DNA of 64,000 bases, taken from the NCBI GenBank assembly GCA_003343995.1, contig QAKE01000014.1, forward strand, positions 33,927 through 97,926, in the 5' to 3' direction. How positions within the stretch are numbered: the first letter of the stretch is position 1; each line of letters opens with the position of its first letter. The notes beneath the pieces are model-generated. The model did not search any database, was not told the origin of the DNA, and saw only the letters and a program-made list of their open reading frames with translations. The DNA is from Bacillota bacterium (GTDB taxonomy: Bacteria > Bacillota > Clostridia > Christensenellales > Borkfalkiaceae). Of this stretch, positions 41,330-50,346 are shown one piece after another. The position numbers and the translations under genes were made by a program.

Positions 41330-42115
41330 TTGAGCAGCACATACGAAATCAATAAAGATCTCAATAAAAATATATTTATTTCCTATCAAAAAACCGTTGA
41401 TTTCATAAACGCGTCGCATTTTCACCGCAGTATCGAACTGCATTACATTCTCAACGGCCCCTATCGGTTCAAAGTGGCAAACTGCGAGTATACGGCGCAA
41501 ACGGATTCCCTCGTGTTCATTCCCTCCTGCTTTTCCCATTCCGCGCCGAAACAGCCGCACTGCGTTTCTTACGTGGTCATCGCGCCCGATCATCTGTGCG
41601 GCGATTTCAATAAAATTTTCCACCGCAAACTGCTGCCCTTCACGATGGAAGAAAAGGAATTCAACCGCGGCTGCATATATCCCATTTTCAAGCAGTTAGC
41701 GGAAAACGCCCAGCCATCCGACATCGTCATCAAAGGGTATTTAAATTTGATTTTCGGAAATTTATTGGCGCATTATCAACTGCAGGACGTACAGCTCAAT
41801 AAGCATACCGACCTCGTACTTTCCGTCATTCAGTATATCGAAACGCATTTTCGGGAACCGCTTACGCTGGAATCGCTGTCCGCCGTATTCGGCTACAACA
41901 AAACCTATTTTTCCAGAATTTTCAACCAGATTTTGGGGACGAACGTAAAAAACTACATCAACTTCATACGGATACAATATTTTTTGCAGCAGTACCGGCA
42001 GGACACGTCGCAAAAAATCACCAATTTGATTTTTTCCTGCGGGTTCAATTCCCTGCCGACGTTTTACCGCAATTTCAAGGAAATTTACGACACCTCCCCC
42101 GCCGAACTGTTTTAA
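41330..42115 (+). CDS. AraC-family regulator of the glycan locus
   Basis: The 261-residue protein has an N-terminal cupin-like sugar-sensing domain (FHRSIELHYILNGPYRFKV) and a C-terminal AraC HTH pair (about 160-261, LTLESLSAVFGYNKTYFSRIF and NLIFSCGFNSLPTFYRNFKE). The start is TTG 41330, supported by AAGGA and by the N-terminal fit. It sits between operon 1 (divergent) and operon 2 (convergent), so it may activate either. There is no membrane segment. Confidence 0.9.
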   Translation: MSSTYEINKDLNKNIFISYQKTVDFINASHFHRSIELHYILNGPYRFKVANCEYTAQTDSLVFIPSCFSHSAPKQPHCVSYVVIAPDHLCGDFNKIFHRKLLPFTMEEKEFNRGCIYPIFKQLAENAQPSDIVIKGYLNLIFGNLLAHYQLQDVQLNKHTDLVLSVIQYIETHFREPLTLESLSAVFGYNKTYFSRIFNQILGTNVKNYINFIRIQYFLQQYRQDTSQKITNLIFSCGFNSLPTFYRNFKEIYDTSPAELF

Positions 42116-42123
42116 TTCAATAC

Positions 42124-42163
42124 AAAAAAGTCGGGCAAGATTTACATCTTTCCCGACTTTTTA
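42124..42163. terminator. Bidirectional terminator between AraC gene and operon 2
   Basis: The stem AAAAAGTCGGG/CCCGACTTTTT, with an inner AAGA/TCTT extension, serves the converging AraC gene and GH13 gene. Confidence 0.85.
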
Positions 42164-42188
42164 TTATACCGATAACTTGCAAACGCCG

Positions 42189-43736
42189 TTATCCTTTCAA
42201 TACCAACAGTTGATAGGGTTGCAGCTTTTCTCCGATATCGGGATAATTATTCACGATAACCGTACCGCCGTAATGCGATATATCGAAATTTACCGCACGT
42301 TCAAAGCAGATTACGACGATTATACGCTCGTTTTCCCGCTTTCGCTCAAACGCGTAGTAATGCTCGTTCAACGTCAGAACTTTGTATTCGCCGCAGGTCA
42401 GGCAAGAACTGTCCTTTCTGAGGCGAATTAGGCGACGGTAAAATTTATATACCGATTTTTGCGCCGACAAGTCCGTTTCGACGTTGATGCGCTCCCTTTC
42501 GGAATATGCGCCGACCGCATAATTGCGCTCGTCGCCAGCCGTCCACGGCATCATTCTTCGGGCATTATCCCTGCTTCCGTAATTGATTTCCGCCATGATT
42601 TCTGCGTCGCTTTTTTCATCTTTGTTCGCCCGATAATATCCCAATGCGTCCGCGTCGTTAAAATCGGCAATCGAGGAAAAATTTGAATTTGTGACGCCGA
42701 TTTCCTCGCCCTGATACAAAAACGGTATTCCTTTGTGCAGCAATATTATTCCCGCAAAACACGTTGCGCATTCGTAACGCAGTGCTCCGTCGTCGCCCAT
42801 TCGACTGACGCTCCGCGCCTGATCATGATTTTCCAAAAACAACGGATACGGTATATTTAACTTCTGCATCACGTTCTGCCAATGCGAGATGCGGCGCACC
42901 ACTTCGCACAAAGATATTTTTTCAAGATCGTACCGTCCCTTTTCGAGACAGAGATGCCGAAAGATAAACGCGGAAGACAATTCTTCCCGCTCACGCTTGC
43001 AAAACAGCTCTATATTCTTTTCATCCGCAAACCAACATTCTCCGATTCGGAAAACGTGACGCACGCCCTCTCTGTCAAAAAGCTCTCGGATATATGCATG
43101 CAGATTTTTTCCGTTCCCGTTGCCGTTTTCCGAATAGAAATCTTTGGAAATCTGATCGAGCACGTCGCAGCGAAAGCCGTCCACGCCCGCCGCGATCCAA
43201 AAATCGAGAACGGCCTTCATCTCCTCCCGCACCGCGGGATTTTCCCAGTTTAAATCGGCTTGTTCCACGGCGTAGGAATGCAGATAATATTCGTTTACGC
43301 TTTCGGCATATTCCCACGCGCTCCCGCCGAACGCGCTTTCCCAGCGGTTCGGCGGCGCGGAAAACCAAATGTAATAATCGTGATAAGGATTATCTCTCGA
43401 ACGCAAAGCCTCCTTAAACCATCTATGTTCGGTAGAGGTATGATTTGCGACAAAATCGACGATTATCTTGATATTGCGGGAGTGAAACGCATCGATCATC
43501 CGTTTAAAATCATCCATCGTGCCGAGCCCGTCCATGATATCGCGGTAATCGGATATATCGTATCCGCCGTCCACGTTGGGGCTTTTAAAACAAGGGGAAA
43601 GCCATACGGCGTTGACGCCCAAATCGGATAAGTAGTCCGCTTTGTCGATGATTCCTTGTATATCGCCGAGCCCGTCCATATCGGAATCGCAAAAGCTCTT
43701 CGGATAAATCTGATAAAATATGAGTTCCTCGTACAT
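42189..43736 (-). CDS. GH13 alpha-glucosidase (oligo-1,6-glucosidase-like)
   Basis: The 515-residue GH13_31-type enzyme has DFVANHTS, FRCDV with nucleophile D191, IGECW with acid/base E233, and ENHDQ with stabilising D305. The QPDLN-like stretch reads QADLNWENP. No signal peptide, so it hydrolyses imported alpha-glucosides in the cytoplasm. It is the last gene of operon 2, 2 nt after the GH3 gene. The substrate could be isomalto-oligosaccharide, sucrose-like or trehalose-type; I cannot separate these. Confidence 0.92.
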   Translation of the reverse strand: MYEELIFYQIYPKSFCDSDMDGLGDIQGIIDKADYLSDLGVNAVWLSPCFKSPNVDGGYDISDYRDIMDGLGTMDDFKRMIDAFHSRNIKIIVDFVANHTSTEHRWFKEALRSRDNPYHDYYIWFSAPPNRWESAFGGSAWEYAESVNEYYLHSYAVEQADLNWENPAVREEMKAVLDFWIAAGVDGFRCDVLDQISKDFYSENGNGNGKNLHAYIRELFDREGVRHVFRIGECWFADEKNIELFCKREREELSSAFIFRHLCLEKGRYDLEKISLCEVVRRISHWQNVMQKLNIPYPLFLENHDQARSVSRMGDDGALRYECATCFAGIILLHKGIPFLYQGEEIGVTNSNFSSIADFNDADALGYYRANKDEKSDAEIMAEINYGSRDNARRMMPWTAGDERNYAVGAYSERERINVETDLSAQKSVYKFYRRLIRLRKDSSCLTCGEYKVLTLNEHYYAFERKRENERIIVVICFERAVNFDISHYGGTVIVNNYPDIGEKLQPYQLLVLKG

Positions 43737-43737
43737 A

Positions 43738-45384
43738 TCAGTCTTCCCTGTCGAAAAAGCCCTTTAATCCCACGGGATTTTTTGCCTTACTCTCAATTTC
43801 CCCTAAAATAAGTTTTGCCGCCGCACGCTGCGAAGACGGACTGATACTGAAGGTATTGATATACGTTCTCGCATAGGGAAAATCGTATAATTTGTAAGGA
43901 TCGCCGAAGGAAACGAATACCAGATTCGGATTTTGCAACGCATATCCGCGCCAAAGCGTCATCACGCTGTTCCACCCCACCCTTAAGGTTGCGCCGTGAT
44001 AATCCAAGGAGGAAAATTTCAAACAGACGATCACCAAATCGTAATCTCCGACGCATTTTTCCAGCTGTTTGTGCTTGGCGTTATCCATCGAAGTAACGCA
44101 GTATCCTTTCTCCTCGAAATAATTTCTGAACGCTTCGAGTTCTTTTCCCGTAGGGTCCTTGTGAAAAAAGGGTTCAAGCATGTTCAATAAAAGCACCTTT
44201 GCGCCTTTTTTCGGTTTAATCGGCAAAACCCCGTCGAAATTGCGCACGGTTTTCACGCTTTTATCGGCAATTTCCTGCGAAATTTTTTGCAGTTCTTCGA
44301 TATACGGCGCGATATCGCCGATTTCCCGACGTACTTTTTCCTCTTCGTCGAGCCGAACGCTTTCTTTTAACAGTAAACATCGTTTTACGGCGTCCTTCAT
44401 CCGTTCAATCGGCAAAACGCCCGTCCTTACGGCATGTACGAGACGGTCGAAATCATCCGGTTCGGGAAACAGCAGCAAATCGCCGCCCGCTTGGAAAAAA
44501 CGGATTGCGAGCTGATCCAGCGGTACGCGCGAACACGTGCCGATCATGCTCATGGCGTCCGATATCACGCAGCCGCGAAAGCCGAGTTCGCCTTTCAGCA
44601 CGTCGGAAATCAATGTTTTATCGATGGTCGCGGGCAAGTAACCGCATTCGTCTTTCGCACCGCCCAACGCGGGGCAGGCGATATGCGCCGCCATAACGGA
44701 AATTGCGCCCTCGTCAAACAGCGTTTTATATACCTTGCCGAAACTGTTATCCCATTGCTCTTTGTTCAGGCTGTTGACGGAGGTCAAGAAATGCTGATTG
44801 CGGTCGTCCACTCCGTCGCCGGGAAAATGCTTCAGACATCCCGCCATATAGCGGTTTTTCTGCAATCCCCGTAAATACGCGCCCATAATTTTGATAACGC
44901 GCTCGGGCAAATCGGACGCCGCGCGTATGTTGACGATAGGACTTCTGAAATTATAATTGATATCGACGACGGGAGCGAGCGCGTAATGTATACCCAAGCT
45001 ACGCGAAATCGCAGCGGTAAGCTCTCCCGCCCTTTCTACGAGTTTTTCGTCGTCGCAAGCCGCCCATGCCATGGGGTTCGGCAGCATTTCGTAAAGGTTA
45101 GAAAAACTTCCGGGACCGTTTTCCACGTCGTTGCAGACGATAACGGGCACGGGGCTACCCTCGTTCGCGGCAGCTACATACGCGTTATGCTGCGCCAAAA
45201 GCTCCTCTTGCCGGTCAAAATTCTCCGCTAAAGAAAAATCGCATAAAAACAACGCCCCCGGTTTGATTTTTTTAATGATTTTGATAGTGTTTTCAAAATC
45301 GTCCTTAGGCTGCACGTCGTAAGCGAGCACCTGTCCGCAAAGCTCTTCGACGGACATTCCGTCGACTAATTTTTGAATATTCAT
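43738..45384 (-). CDS. Glycoside hydrolase family 3 (NagZ-like)
   Basis: The 548-residue product starts at ATG 45384 behind GGAGAAAG. The GH3 N-terminal barrel carries KHFPGDGVDDRNQH, the His loop of NagZ-type N-acetylhexosaminidases, and VISDAMSM with the nucleophilic Asp. A C-terminal alpha/beta domain follows (GAKVLLLNMLEPF, LVFVSFGDPYKLYDFP). There is no signal peptide, so it is intracellular. It probably removes beta-linked N-acetylhexosamine from imported fragments. Confidence 0.9.
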   Translation of the reverse strand: MNIQKLVDGMSVEELCGQVLAYDVQPKDDFENTIKIIKKIKPGALFLCDFSLAENFDRQEELLAQHNAYVAAANEGSPVPVIVCNDVENGPGSFSNLYEMLPNPMAWAACDDEKLVERAGELTAAISRSLGIHYALAPVVDINYNFRSPIVNIRAASDLPERVIKIMGAYLRGLQKNRYMAGCLKHFPGDGVDDRNQHFLTSVNSLNKEQWDNSFGKVYKTLFDEGAISVMAAHIACPALGGAKDECGYLPATIDKTLISDVLKGELGFRGCVISDAMSMIGTCSRVPLDQLAIRFFQAGGDLLLFPEPDDFDRLVHAVRTGVLPIERMKDAVKRCLLLKESVRLDEEEKVRREIGDIAPYIEELQKISQEIADKSVKTVRNFDGVLPIKPKKGAKVLLLNMLEPFFHKDPTGKELEAFRNYFEEKGYCVTSMDNAKHKQLEKCVGDYDLVIVCLKFSSLDYHGATLRVGWNSVMTLWRGYALQNPNLVFVSFGDPYKLYDFPYARTYINTFSISPSSQRAAAKLILGEIESKAKNPVGLKGFFDRED

Positions 45385-45464
45385 TCTTTCTCCGTGTAAA
45401 TGATGCAAACAAAGCGGCGGCAGGCATCTCTGTCTGCCGCCGGCACTTTGTAATAATAACAATT

Positions 45465-48350
45465 TTACGCGTCCCGTTTATCGGTCAAAACGACGTTTTT
45501 CATGGAAATTTTACTGCCGAACGCGATTTCCGCGCCGAGTCCTTTTCCGTCGCATTTTCTCACGGTTTCCCCGTTTTTCACCATCGTTCCGGTGTAATCG
45601 ACGGTAACGTTTTCCATATTGACGGGATAATAGTTGTCGTTACGGAAAATCGGCAAAGCGATATCTTCCGCGCCGTCCGCGCAGCGAATGGTAAATTCGC
45701 AGTTTTTGAAGGTTACCGTATTGTCGCCCGTACCCGTGGGCATGACCATCAAAAGCGAGTCGTAGCTGACCGTCGTGGAGGGTGCAACGCCCCAGAACGC
45801 GTCGATCGAAACGTCTTCTATACGTCCGCCGCCCCAGTATCCGCCGAAAATTCCGCCGTTGCAATATTTGAAATCGGTAAACGTGACGTTTTTGAACACC
45901 GCGCCCGCTTCGCTGCCGTTAAACAAGCCGACATAGGAATAGGCGTTGGCGACGGTATGCCCCAGCCCGTCGAAAACGGTTTTGAATTTCGCGGTGATCT
46001 TCGGTTGTATGCTCGCTCCTTCCAAATCCAAATCGGCGGTGAGAACGGTATAACCGTATTTATTGAAATCTTCCTGCCAATACTTGATAAACTCCTCTTT
46101 CGTGGCAATGGCGTAATCGGCAGCCATCACATCGAACTCGTAATATCCGCCCGCGGCGAACAGCGAAACATTCAATACGCCGCCCTTATCGTACGTGAGA
46201 AGAAGAGTATCGCCCGAAACCGACGATTCCGCCGCAGTGCCGTTGATTTTCACTTTGGAAAACTCGCTCCCGATGTCTTTGGAAAGTTTCGTCAGATCGA
46301 CGTTTACCTTTCCCGCTTGTATCGACGTATACGCGGCGTCATACGAAAGCGTTTCCTTTTCGTAAGGTTTGACGACGAAGATTTTTTCCGCACCGTCTTC
46401 CAACCGCACTTTAACGTACATCAGCCCCGTCGTCTGCGGCGTTTTCAGCAAAACATCCGTGCCGCTGATTGCAAAATTCTTTTCCTCGCCGTTGACAAAT
46501 ACTTTTGCAACCGTATCTTCCGCGCCGATCCCCGCCGTTTCAAAGGGAATTCTATACCCGTCGTCTTCTTCGTGCACCGATTTTGCATCGCGTCTGTCGA
46601 GAAGGATGAGATTGTTCGCATTGATCTTATCGCCGAACGTGATTTCCGCGCCTATCCCTTTAGCGTCGCACTTATTCACGGTTTCCCCGATTTTCACCAT
46701 CGTTCCGGTATAATATACGGAAACGTTCTCCATATTGACGGGATAATAATTGTCGTTACGGAAAATCGGCATGGCGAAATCTTCCGCCCCCGCGTAACAG
46801 CGAACGGTAAATTCGCAATTTCTAAACGTCACTGCGTTTTCATCCTCTCCCGTAGGCATCACCATGAGAAGCGACGCGTAGCTGGTCGTTTGGATCGGTT
46901 CATAATCCCAATATGCGTCGAACTTGACGTTTTCAAACGTACCGCCCGCATAATATCCGCCCAAAACGCCCCAGTCGCATGTTCTGTAATTTTCAAAATT
47001 TACGTTTTTAATCACCGCGTCGGGCTGCGCGCCTTTAGTCAGCAATCCCGTCCAGCAATACGCGTTGCTGACGGTATACCCCCGACCGTCAAATACCTTT
47101 TTGAACGCCTCCTTCGCCTCGGCTTTCGCTCCTTTTAAATCGATATCGTTGCTCAATATCGTGTATTCGCAGGTATTGAGCTCCGCGCTCCAAAACTGAA
47201 TGAACTGCTCCGCCGTGGCGATTTCCCTGTCGTAAATGACGCCGCTATACAAATAATCGGCGGTTTTCATGCTTAGCGCAAGGGTTTGCTTTCCGCAGGG
47301 AATATTCTTCAGCGTCACGACGTCCTGATTCGCCGTAAATTCGATTTCGTCGTTGCCGATATACACCTTTTCCAGATCTGCGGCGGACAAATTGACTGCC
47401 GCAAGATCCACGGCGACGTCCTTGCCGTCCGTTCCCGCTTCCGCTTTCAGGAAAAACTCTTCGTCAACGGTAAGCCCTTCTTTCGTCACGTTCACGGTGA
47501 TGGTCGTATCGTACTCTTTTTTACTTTCGGAAACGTAAAGCACTTTCACGCTCGTCGTTCCTGCGCCTTTCGCCACGATTTTATTGCCGGAAACATCCGC
47601 AATCGTTCTGTCGGCGGAGGTGATGGTAAATTCGGGATTCCCGACGGGTACGCCGTTGACGGAAACCGTCAGTTTATCCAAAGTATATTCGTTCACGCTT
47701 CCCGCAAGCTCGGCGGTCAGCGTAAGATCGATTTCGTTGTTCGTTATGCCGGAATTTACAACGCCCAGCTCGTACACGGTCACCGCCACAGTCGCCGTGG
47801 CGATTTCATCGCCGTTGTACGTCGCCTTCACGACGACGTCCTGCTCCCCGTAGTTCAGCGCAGTGATCACGCCTTCCTGCGTTACGGATACGACGTTGCC
47901 CGTCGTGGCGTAGGAGATGCCCGCACCGACAAACGCGGCATTATTGAAAGACAGACTCGGTTCGAGCGTTTCCGTCGTTCCCTTGATCATGGAGAGTTCC
48001 GCGTCCAATCCCGTAAAGACGGGCATCGTTCCCTTTTTCACGGTTACCGAACAACTGTCGCTGATTTCGCCCGCCGTCGCGGTAATCGTAGCCGTGCCCA
48101 CTTTGCCCGCCTTGATCTTCCCCGCGTTTACGCTCGCCACCTTGTCGTCGGTGGTCGTCCAAACGATCGTCTCTTCGCTGCCGGTAAGCTCCGCCGTCAG
48201 CGTCTTTTCCGAAAACAAATCCATCGTAAGCGTATTTTCGGAAAGATGGATCTCCGGAGCTTTCGGGGGATCGGGTTGCTGACAACCCATCAGATTGAAT
48301 GCCGAAACCGACATCAGAACCGCCAGCACAAGTGCCAATTTTCTTTTCAT
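45465..48350 (-). CDS. Duplicated Big2-domain surface lipoprotein (961 aa)
   Basis: The lipobox LMGC marks Cys 23. Big2/Ig-like domains fill about 32-350 (IVWTTTDDKVASVNAGKIKA, ATITATAG). Two long copies of a roughly 215-residue module follow at about 374-587 and 745-961. Both begin IAT-E-FI--W and share FDG-G-TV-NAY, LLMVMPTG, IFRNDNYYPVNMENV, YTGTMVK-GETV-KCD and end D-RDA. The modules look like right-handed beta-helix or GLUG-type repeats. No catalytic motif is recognised. Surface attachment to glycan is inferred from the operon. Confidence 0.85.
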   Translation of the reverse strand: MKRKLALVLAVLMSVSAFNLMGCQQPDPPKAPEIHLSENTLTMDLFSEKTLTAELTGSEETIVWTTTDDKVASVNAGKIKAGKVGTATITATAGEISDSCSVTVKKGTMPVFTGLDAELSMIKGTTETLEPSLSFNNAAFVGAGISYATTGNVVSVTQEGVITALNYGEQDVVVKATYNGDEIATATVAVTVYELGVVNSGITNNEIDLTLTAELAGSVNEYTLDKLTVSVNGVPVGNPEFTITSADRTIADVSGNKIVAKGAGTTSVKVLYVSESKKEYDTTITVNVTKEGLTVDEEFFLKAEAGTDGKDVAVDLAAVNLSAADLEKVYIGNDEIEFTANQDVVTLKNIPCGKQTLALSMKTADYLYSGVIYDREIATAEQFIQFWSAELNTCEYTILSNDIDLKGAKAEAKEAFKKVFDGRGYTVSNAYCWTGLLTKGAQPDAVIKNVNFENYRTCDWGVLGGYYAGGTFENVKFDAYWDYEPIQTTSYASLLMVMPTGEDENAVTFRNCEFTVRCYAGAEDFAMPIFRNDNYYPVNMENVSVYYTGTMVKIGETVNKCDAKGIGAEITFGDKINANNLILLDRRDAKSVHEEDDGYRIPFETAGIGAEDTVAKVFVNGEEKNFAISGTDVLLKTPQTTGLMYVKVRLEDGAEKIFVVKPYEKETLSYDAAYTSIQAGKVNVDLTKLSKDIGSEFSKVKINGTAAESSVSGDTLLLTYDKGGVLNVSLFAAGGYYEFDVMAADYAIATKEEFIKYWQEDFNKYGYTVLTADLDLEGASIQPKITAKFKTVFDGLGHTVANAYSYVGLFNGSEAGAVFKNVTFTDFKYCNGGIFGGYWGGGRIEDVSIDAFWGVAPSTTVSYDSLLMVMPTGTGDNTVTFKNCEFTIRCADGAEDIALPIFRNDNYYPVNMENVTVDYTGTMVKNGETVRKCDGKGLGAEIAFGSKISMKNVVLTDKRDA

Positions 48351-48397
48351 TTTTTTCCTCCTTAAAGGCTTTCGCCCATTATTTGATCTGAAAACAT

Positions 48398-50344
48398 TCA
48401 GTTTTTCAGCGTTGAAATAAACGCGTCCATGCTCGTTTTTTCGCTGAGCATATTAAAGTTGAGCCGACGAACGTCTTTGACGAAATTCCCTTTCAGCTCC
48501 GCCCAATCGCTTTGACGGTAGGAATCGGAATGCAGTGCAACCAATAAATACCGCGGCGAAATGGTTTCGCAATCGATTTCCGTATCGATCTGCTCATAAC
48601 GCACGGGGTCTTCCGTTTTGTATTTTTCGATTTTTTCGCGAGCGCCTTCCATGACGTCGAGCATGTTGTTCAAAAAGCTCTTCGGCCAATACGTATCCAC
48701 CGCAACGTTTTCCCAAAGGGAATTCGGACGACCGAGCGCCGTTTGTTTTTTCAGCTGCACGCGTAAAGCATAATACGCCTGCTTCATGCCGTCGCCCGCC
48801 TCCGCATAGACGTTTTGAAAATAATCGTCCGTCAGCGCGTTGCCGTCGAGATTACAGTTCCACATCAGCTTTGCATAGAGATAGGTTTTCAGATTGTCGA
48901 AAGCGGTGCTGTTGAACAGATTGTACGAGCCTTGCGGCCAGAAATAAACGGAATTCAGTTCGACGTTATATTTGATCAGATCCTGCATCGAACCGAAGGA
49001 ATCGAAGGGAACGAGATAATCGCCGAAATAGCAGTTATATCCCCACATCAGAAACGAATCGGCACACGCCGCCCACGATTCCATGGTATTATACAAGTTC
49101 ACGTTGGAATCGGCATACACGCTCTCCACGTAATCGCTGTTGATGGGCGCAACCCAAATGGAAACGTTATCGCGAAGCGTTACTTTTTCGTCGATCGGTT
49201 CAAATGTTCCGTCGGCTTTGCGATTGACGGGCGCCGCCTCCGTTTTATGGTAGGCGAAGGTTACGAACTGTATTTTCCGTTCGCTGTCGATTTCGTCAAG
49301 CCAGCGTTCTACGCGCTCGGCAACGTCGTTTACCAGAATAATCTGCGATGCGGCGTCCGTTTTATATTTGTCTTTCAGCGCCGCGCAAGCCTGACAGCCG
49401 CACCATACGCTGATATCCATCTGCGTGAGCGAAAACAGCGTATGATCGGGATTTTCGTCCTTCAAAATCAGTTCCTTGCATTTTTCTACGACGGCGTCGA
49501 CCAACGCCTTGTAATCTTCCTCGTTTCCGTGCGCGGTATAGCAAAGCTGATTTTTATCGTTGGAAAGCCATTCGGGATGTTCCGCCTGCACGTCGGGCGT
49601 AATGATAAACCGCAGCATATTGTGCGCGCCGCTTTTCTCGATAAAAAACTCTTCGTTGATCGCGCAGCGCATCCTGCGGCGGGAATCCTTATCGTTAAAC
49701 GTCGTACCGTACGGCGCCGCACGGTATTCGATGTCGGGTTTTTCCGTTATATCGACGTCCGGCAAATTCACTTCCCCGACGTTTTTATCCAGACTATAAT
49801 ACGTAACGGTATACTGCTCGAAGCCTACGAGAATATTGAGCAAATCGTAAACGCCGTACAATACGCCGAGACCGCTGCCCGCAACGAACACGCTTTGCCC
49901 GCTCGTCTTGATCCGATAACCCTGATTTCCCAATGTATCGTAATCGACTTCGACGCCTGCATCCCTTAAAACGGTCGTTTTTCCGAGGGAAATAAAATGC
50001 GCGTTTTGCGTATAGCTGACGTCTGCGTCCGAAACCCAAGGGATTTTATATCCCGTAGCCTCCATAAAGAAAGCGGTGAATTCATTCGCGGCGACGTTAA
50101 TATTGCCGCCGGCGTCCGCGGGCAATACCAAACGGTAATCGCTTACGCCGTTTTTCAGCATATAAACGCCGCTTTGCCCGATGCTGCGGCTATGCAGCGT
50201 ACCCGCCACCGAATGAATCGGCGGCGTTTCCTGCGAATTTCCCTTCGTTTCTTCCTCGGCAGGCTTGCAGGCAACCGCCGAAAATCCGATTACGGCGCAT
50301 AAAACGCTTAAACAAATCGTTTTTATTCCTTTTTTCATGCTCAC
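48398..50344 (-). CDS. DUF4838 lipoprotein, probable glycan-active protein
   Basis: The lipobox SAVAC ends the signal peptide. The N-terminal domain (about 65-200) has the GH67/GH115-like alpha-glucuronidase N-terminal fold (ANEFTAFFMEATGYKIPWV, GLGVLYGVYDLL). The DUF4838 barrel follows (SLTQMDISVWCGCQACAALK, ASQIILVNDVAERVERWL). A second in-frame ATG (50338) also has suitable spacing to GAGGTG. DUF4838 proteins occur in polysaccharide loci and resemble alpha-glucuronidases; activity is not shown. Confidence 0.87.
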   Translation of the reverse strand: MSMKKGIKTICLSVLCAVIGFSAVACKPAEEETKGNSQETPPIHSVAGTLHSRSIGQSGVYMLKNGVSDYRLVLPADAGGNINVAANEFTAFFMEATGYKIPWVSDADVSYTQNAHFISLGKTTVLRDAGVEVDYDTLGNQGYRIKTSGQSVFVAGSGLGVLYGVYDLLNILVGFEQYTVTYYSLDKNVGEVNLPDVDITEKPDIEYRAAPYGTTFNDKDSRRRMRCAINEEFFIEKSGAHNMLRFIITPDVQAEHPEWLSNDKNQLCYTAHGNEEDYKALVDAVVEKCKELILKDENPDHTLFSLTQMDISVWCGCQACAALKDKYKTDAASQIILVNDVAERVERWLDEIDSERKIQFVTFAYHKTEAAPVNRKADGTFEPIDEKVTLRDNVSIWVAPINSDYVESVYADSNVNLYNTMESWAACADSFLMWGYNCYFGDYLVPFDSFGSMQDLIKYNVELNSVYFWPQGSYNLFNSTAFDNLKTYLYAKLMWNCNLDGNALTDDYFQNVYAEAGDGMKQAYYALRVQLKKQTALGRPNSLWENVAVDTYWPKSFLNNMLDVMEGAREKIEKYKTEDPVRYEQIDTEIDCETISPRYLLVALHSDSYRQSDWAELKGNFVKDVRRLNFNMLSEKTSMDAFISTLKN

Positions 50345-50346
50345 CT

